Of a stretch of DNA of 16,806 nt, positions 13,721 to 16,806 are shown in pieces; the stretch's first letter is position 1; each line of letters opens with the position of its first letter. Position numbers and translations under genes: made by a program. Under the pieces are notes generated by a model. The model was not told the origin of the DNA. It saw only the letters and a list, made by a program, of their open reading frames with translations, and ran no database searches. This stretch comes from Halobacteriales archaeon SW_9_67_24. GTDB taxonomy: Archaea > Halobacteriota > Halobacteria > Halobacteriales > Halococcaceae. The DNA lies in assembly GCA_003022685.1 (NCBI GenBank), contig PXSV01000173.1, positions 1 through 16,806 on the forward strand, read 5' to 3'.

Positions 13721-14611
13721 GTGAAAATAGGCGTCCTCTACTCCCGAATCAGACACGACGAGAAGCTGCTCCTCGGCGAGTTCAGAGAGCGCGGCCACGA
13801 GGTGACGAAGATCGACGTCCGCGACCAGCGCTTCGATCTCACCGAGCCGCCGGCGGCGTTCGCCGACGTGGACCTCGTCGTGGATCGGTGTCTCGCGACC
13901 AGCCGGAGCCGCTACGCGACGCGCTTCCTCGCGGCGTACGGCATTCCGGTCGTGAACTCGCCCGAAACGGCGGCGGTGTGTGCCGACAAGGCCGAGTGCA
14001 GCCTCGCGCTCGCGGGGGCCGGCGTGCCGACGCCCCGGACGGAGGTCGCCTTCACGAAGGAGAGCGCGATGGAGTCCATCGAACGGTTCGGCTACCCCTG
14101 TGTGGTGAAACCCGTGATCGGGTCGTGGGGTCGGCTGCTGGCGAAGATCGACTCCCGGAGCGCGGCGGAGGCGATCCTGGAGCACAAATCGACCCTGGGT
14201 CACTACGAGCACAAGGTGTTCTACATTCAGGAGTTCGTGGCGAAGCCCGGCCGCGACATCCGGGTCGTGGCTACCGACGGCGAGCCCGTAGGAGCGATGG
14301 TGCGCTCGTCCGAGCACTGGCTCACCAACGCGGCGAAGGGGGCCGACACGGAACAGTTCGAGCTCGACGACGAGGCTCGCGATCTCGTCGCGCGCGCGAG
14401 CGAGGCGGTCGGTGGCGGGCTGCTCGGCGTGGACCTGATGGAGACCAACGATCCCGACGCTGGGCACTCCTACACCGTCCACGAGGTGAACCACACGGTC
14501 GAGTTCAAGGCCCTCGACGGCGTCACCGACGTCGACGTGCCCGCGCGGGTGGTCGACTGGCTCGAAGGGGAAGCCGAGGCGGCGGACGAAGCCGCGGTCG
14601 CTGCGCCATGA
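13721..14611 (+). CDS. argX: Glutamate--LysW ligase (ATP-grasp, LysX/ArgX family)
   Basis: Uses ATP to join the C-terminal Glu of LysW to the amino group of glutamate, the committing step. ATP-grasp features are PCVVKPVIGSWGRLLAKID (about 126-144), VFYIQEFVAKPGRDIRVV (about 166-183) and the metal-binding end YTVHEVNHTVEFK. Length is 296 aa, usual for the family. Start is GTG 13721, preferred because MKIGVLYSRIR is the family N terminus and GGAG lies six bases upstream; the frame is open further upstream but only overlaps lysW. ArgX rather than LysX is inferred from co-location with argG and argH and because haloarchaea generally make lysine by another route. Action on aminoadipate is not excluded. 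Its stop overlaps the argC start (ATGA). Confidence 0.94.
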   Translation: MKIGVLYSRIRHDEKLLLGEFRERGHEVTKIDVRDQRFDLTEPPAAFADVDLVVDRCLATSRSRYATRFLAAYGIPVVNSPETAAVCADKAECSLALAGAGVPTPRTEVAFTKESAMESIERFGYPCVVKPVIGSWGRLLAKIDSRSAAEAILEHKSTLGHYEHKVFYIQEFVAKPGRDIRVVATDGEPVGAMVRSSEHWLTNAAKGADTEQFELDDEARDLVARASEAVGGGLLGVDLMETNDPDAGHSYTVHEVNHTVEFKALDGVTDVDVPARVVDWLEGEAEAADEAAVAAP

Positions 14612-15645
14612 CCCACACCGCGTCGATCGTCGGCGCGAGCGGGTTCACCGGCGGCGAACTCCTCCGATTGCTCCGCGGCCATCCCGAATTCGAGATCCGC
14701 CAGGCAACCAGCCGCGAGTACGCGAACAAGACCGTGGGATCGGTCCATCCTAACCTTCGAGAGCTCGACCTGCGGTTCAGCGAGCCCACCGATCTCGACG
14801 AGGTGGACGTGCTGTTCGCCGCGACGCCCCACGGCGTGTCGATGGACCACATCGACGCGTTTCGGGACGCGGCGGACACGATCGTCGACCTCTCGGCTGA
14901 CTTCCGTCTCGATGATGAAGCACAGTATGACGAGTGGTACGACGGCCACAGCCGGCCCGAACTGCTCTCCGAGTCGGTGTACGCGATCCCCGAACGCCAC
15001 CGCGACGAGCTTCCGGGCGCGTCGCTGATCGCGGCGGGTGGCTGCAACGCGACTGCCGCCATCATCGGCCTCGGCCCGCTGTTCGATGGCGAGATCCTTG
15101 CGGGCGACGAGCGGATCGTGATCGACGTGAAAGTCGGTTCCTCGGAGGGCGGAGCGGGTGCGTCGAAGGCGTCCTCGCACGCCGAGCGCTCGGGGGTCGT
15201 CAGACCCTACGCACCGACGGGTCACCGCCACGAGGCCGAGATCAAGCAGGAGTTCGGCTGCGAGACGGCGTTTTCGGCCCACGCAGTCGACATGATCCGC
15301 GGTGCGTCGGCGACCTGTCACGTCTTTCCGAACGAACCGGTCTCGAAGGGAGACCTCTGGAGCGCCTACCGCGAGGCCTACGACAACGAGCCGTTCGTCC
15401 GTCTCGTGGCCGGCGGGTCGGGCGTGTACCGGTATCCCGAACCGAAGGCGGTCGCAGGGTCGAACTACGCCGAGGTCGGGTTTGAACTGGATCCGGGCAA
15501 TGAGCGGATCGTGGTGTTCTCGGCGATCGACAACATGATGAAGGGGTCGGCGGGCCAGGCGGTCCACGCCGCGAACGTCGCGCTCGGACTCGACGAGCGC
15601 GCGGGACTTGACTTCGAGGGACTCCATCCCGTGGGGGCACCCTAA
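14608..15645 (+). CDS. argC: LysW-gamma-glutamyl-phosphate reductase (ArgC/LysY family)
   Basis: NADPH-dependent reduction of LysW-bound gamma-glutamyl phosphate to the semialdehyde. The nucleotide-binding loop is GASGFTGGELLRLL (9-22). The catalytic Cys is C146 in AAGGCNATAA. The catalytic His is in TGHRHEAEI, near residue 207. KVGSSEGGAGASKASSHAER and the late NMMKGSAGQAVHAAN are family blocks. Length is 345 aa, as expected. The ATG overlaps the argX stop by four bases, giving translational coupling. The gene ends two bases before argB. Confidence 0.95.
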   Translation: MTHTASIVGASGFTGGELLRLLRGHPEFEIRQATSREYANKTVGSVHPNLRELDLRFSEPTDLDEVDVLFAATPHGVSMDHIDAFRDAADTIVDLSADFRLDDEAQYDEWYDGHSRPELLSESVYAIPERHRDELPGASLIAAGGCNATAAIIGLGPLFDGEILAGDERIVIDVKVGSSEGGAGASKASSHAERSGVVRPYAPTGHRHEAEIKQEFGCETAFSAHAVDMIRGASATCHVFPNEPVSKGDLWSAYREAYDNEPFVRLVAGGSGVYRYPEPKAVAGSNYAEVGFELDPGNERIVVFSAIDNMMKGSAGQAVHAANVALGLDERAGLDFEGLHPVGAP

Positions 15646-15647
15646 CC

Positions 15648-16490
15648 ATGACGACGGTAGTGAAGGTCGGCGGCGCGCGGGCGGTCGATCCGGCGGGGAC
15701 GATCGAGGACGTTGCGGCGCTCACAGGTGAAAACGAGGACTGCGTGGTCGTCCACGGCGGGTCGACGGCGGTCGACGAGACGCTCGAACGCTTGGGCGAA
15801 GAGCCCGAGTACGTCGAGACGCCACAGGGCGTCGTCGGGCGGTTCACCGACGAGCGCACGATGGAGACGTTCACGATGGTCCTGCCCGGCAAACTCAACA
15901 CCGATCTCACGGCGTCGCTGCAGGAGAGCGGCGTCGACGCCGTCGGGCTGTCGGGCGTCGACGGCGGGCTCCTGACCGGTCCGCGGAAATCGGCCGTCAA
16001 GATCGTCGAAGACGGGAAAACGAAGATTCGCCGGGGCGAGCACTCGGGGAGGATCGAGTCGGTGAACGCCGATCTCCTCACCGGGTTGCTCGACGACGGC
16101 TATACACCCGTGGTGACGGTGCCGATGCTGGCCGACGACCACGTACCTGTCAATGCCGACGCCGACCGGGCGGCCGCCGCGATCGCCGGCGCGCTCGGCG
16201 CGACATTGGTGGTGCTGACCGACGTGCCTGGCGTGCTCGCCGATCCCGACGATCCCGAAACGCTGATCGGACAGGTGAAAACGCCCGACGAGCTCGCAGG
16301 GGTAGAATCGGCCGCCGAGGGGTTCATGCGCAAGAAGGTGATGGCGGCAAAGGGGGCGCTCGGTGGCGGTGCGGCGGCGGTGGTCGTCGCCGACGCGAAC
16401 GCCGATAACCCTGTTCTCGCGGCGCTCGACGGCGGCGGAACACACTTCGCGCCCGAAGCGATCGAACCCGAAACGGAGGTCGACGCATGA
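15648..16490 (+). CDS. argB: LysW-gamma-glutamate kinase (ArgB/LysZ, acetylglutamate kinase family)
   Basis: Phosphorylates the side-chain carboxylate of LysW-bound glutamate. Amino-acid kinase fold: KVGG (6-9) and HGGS (36-39) are the phosphate-binding loops, GLSGVDGGLLTG (104-115) is the substrate region, and LVVLTDVPGVLADPDDP is the nucleotide-binding part. The ending GFMRKKVMAAKGALGGGA is typical. At 280 aa it lacks the long N-terminal helix of arginine-inhibited hexameric kinases, so classical feedback inhibition by arginine is not expected from the sequence. Its stop overlaps the argD start (ATGA). Confidence 0.95.
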   Translation: MTTVVKVGGARAVDPAGTIEDVAALTGENEDCVVVHGGSTAVDETLERLGEEPEYVETPQGVVGRFTDERTMETFTMVLPGKLNTDLTASLQESGVDAVGLSGVDGGLLTGPRKSAVKIVEDGKTKIRRGEHSGRIESVNADLLTGLLDDGYTPVVTVPMLADDHVPVNADADRAAAAIAGALGATLVVLTDVPGVLADPDDPETLIGQVKTPDELAGVESAAEGFMRKKVMAAKGALGGGAAAVVVADANADNPVLAALDGGGTHFAPEAIEPETEVDA

Positions 16491-16806
16491 GCGGGTTCGT
16501 CCACAACGAGAAGCCGATCCGGCTCCACGAGGGAGAGGGCGTCCATCTCTACGACGCGGACGGGACGGAGTACCTCGACTGCGGAGCGAGCTACGCCTGC
16601 GCACCGCTTGGACACTCCCATCCCGACGTGACCGGGGCGATCACCGACCAGGCCGAGCGGCTGACGTTCGTCCAGGCGTCCTACCCCGTCGACGCGCGCG
16701 ATCGGGCGCGCACGGCGCTCGAAGCCGCCGCGCCCGACGGGCTCGAAAACGTCTGGCTCTGTAATTCCGGAACGGAGGCGAACGAGGCGGCGCTGAAGTT
16801 CGCGCG
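16487..16806 (+). CDS. argD: LysW-ornithine aminotransferase, N-terminal part (runs off the right edge)
   Basis: PLP-dependent class III aminotransferase that converts the LysW-bound semialdehyde to LysW-bound ornithine. Only about 106 residues are present. They include DADGTEYLDCGASYACAPLG with HSHPDVTGAI after it, and the phosphate-binding block CNSGTEANEAALKFAR. The PLP lysine lies beyond the edge. The ATG overlaps the argB stop by four bases. argE (deacylase) and argF would be expected next in a haloarchaeal arrangement. Confidence 0.94.
   Translation, partial: MSGFVHNEKPIRLHEGEGVHLYDADGTEYLDCGASYACAPLGHSHPDVTGAITDQAERLTFVQASYPVDARDRARTALEAAAPDGLENVWLCNSGTEANEAALKFA

Noticed and set aside
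13627..14607. Open frame extending argC upstream through argX
   Set aside because: The upstream part is an out-of-frame shadow of argX; ArgC homology begins at ATG 14608.
1..16806. Mobile elements, CRISPR arrays, rRNA or tRNA genes
   Set aside because: No transposase-like frames, regularly spaced repeats or conserved RNA sequences were seen; gene content and composition are uniform.

Overview
The window is chromosomal DNA of a haloarchaeon (class Halobacteria). Evidence: very high GC with strong third-position GC bias, highly acidic proteins, a Tat-dependent lipoprotein signal, TATA boxes about 27 bases before leaderless start codons, and the LysW-type arginine pathway in its halophile gene order. 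The genus cannot be fixed from the sequence; a Halococcus-like organism is a guess. I saw no mobile element, CRISPR array, rRNA or tRNA.

Left part, minus strand (1-9319). The 5' end of glycyl-tRNA synthetase (glyS) runs off the left edge and overlaps a four-CBS-domain protein gene that is broken by an internal loss plus frameshift. An uncharacterised soluble protein follows, then a peptide-type ABC transporter locus read right to left: Tat lipoprotein substrate-binding protein (also broken by an internal loss plus frameshift), permease B, permease C, ATPase D, ATPase F and a small three-helix membrane protein. From permease B to the membrane protein, genes abut or overlap by 1 to 8 bases, or are 4 bases apart.

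Middle (9320-10456). A 343-base divergent intergenic region separates the transporter from a 56-residue haloarchaeal protein with a textbook leaderless promoter. A 2H phosphoesterase (2'-5' RNA ligase-like) gene is convergent with it.

Right part, plus strand (10477-16806). This is arginine biosynthesis. argG and argH form one unit; lysW, argX, argC, argB and argD (cut by the right edge) form a second with its own promoter. LysW is the carrier protein: ArgX attaches glutamate to its C-terminal Glu, ArgB phosphorylates, ArgC reduces and ArgD transaminates. The deacylase and ornithine carbamoyltransferase would lie beyond the edge, and ArgG and ArgH finish citrulline to arginine.

The most interesting signal is between the 2H phosphoesterase gene and argG. 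A good TATA box sits 26 to 32 bases before an unannotated 25-codon leaderless reading frame with seven Arg codons, four of them in its last seven codons. Its stop codon lies in the loop of a perfect 6-bp hairpin, and an upstream segment can compete for one arm. This looks like an arginine-responsive leader-peptide attenuator in an archaeon. It is a hypothesis and needs comparative support. The lysW promoter shares an identical 11-base core with this promoter.
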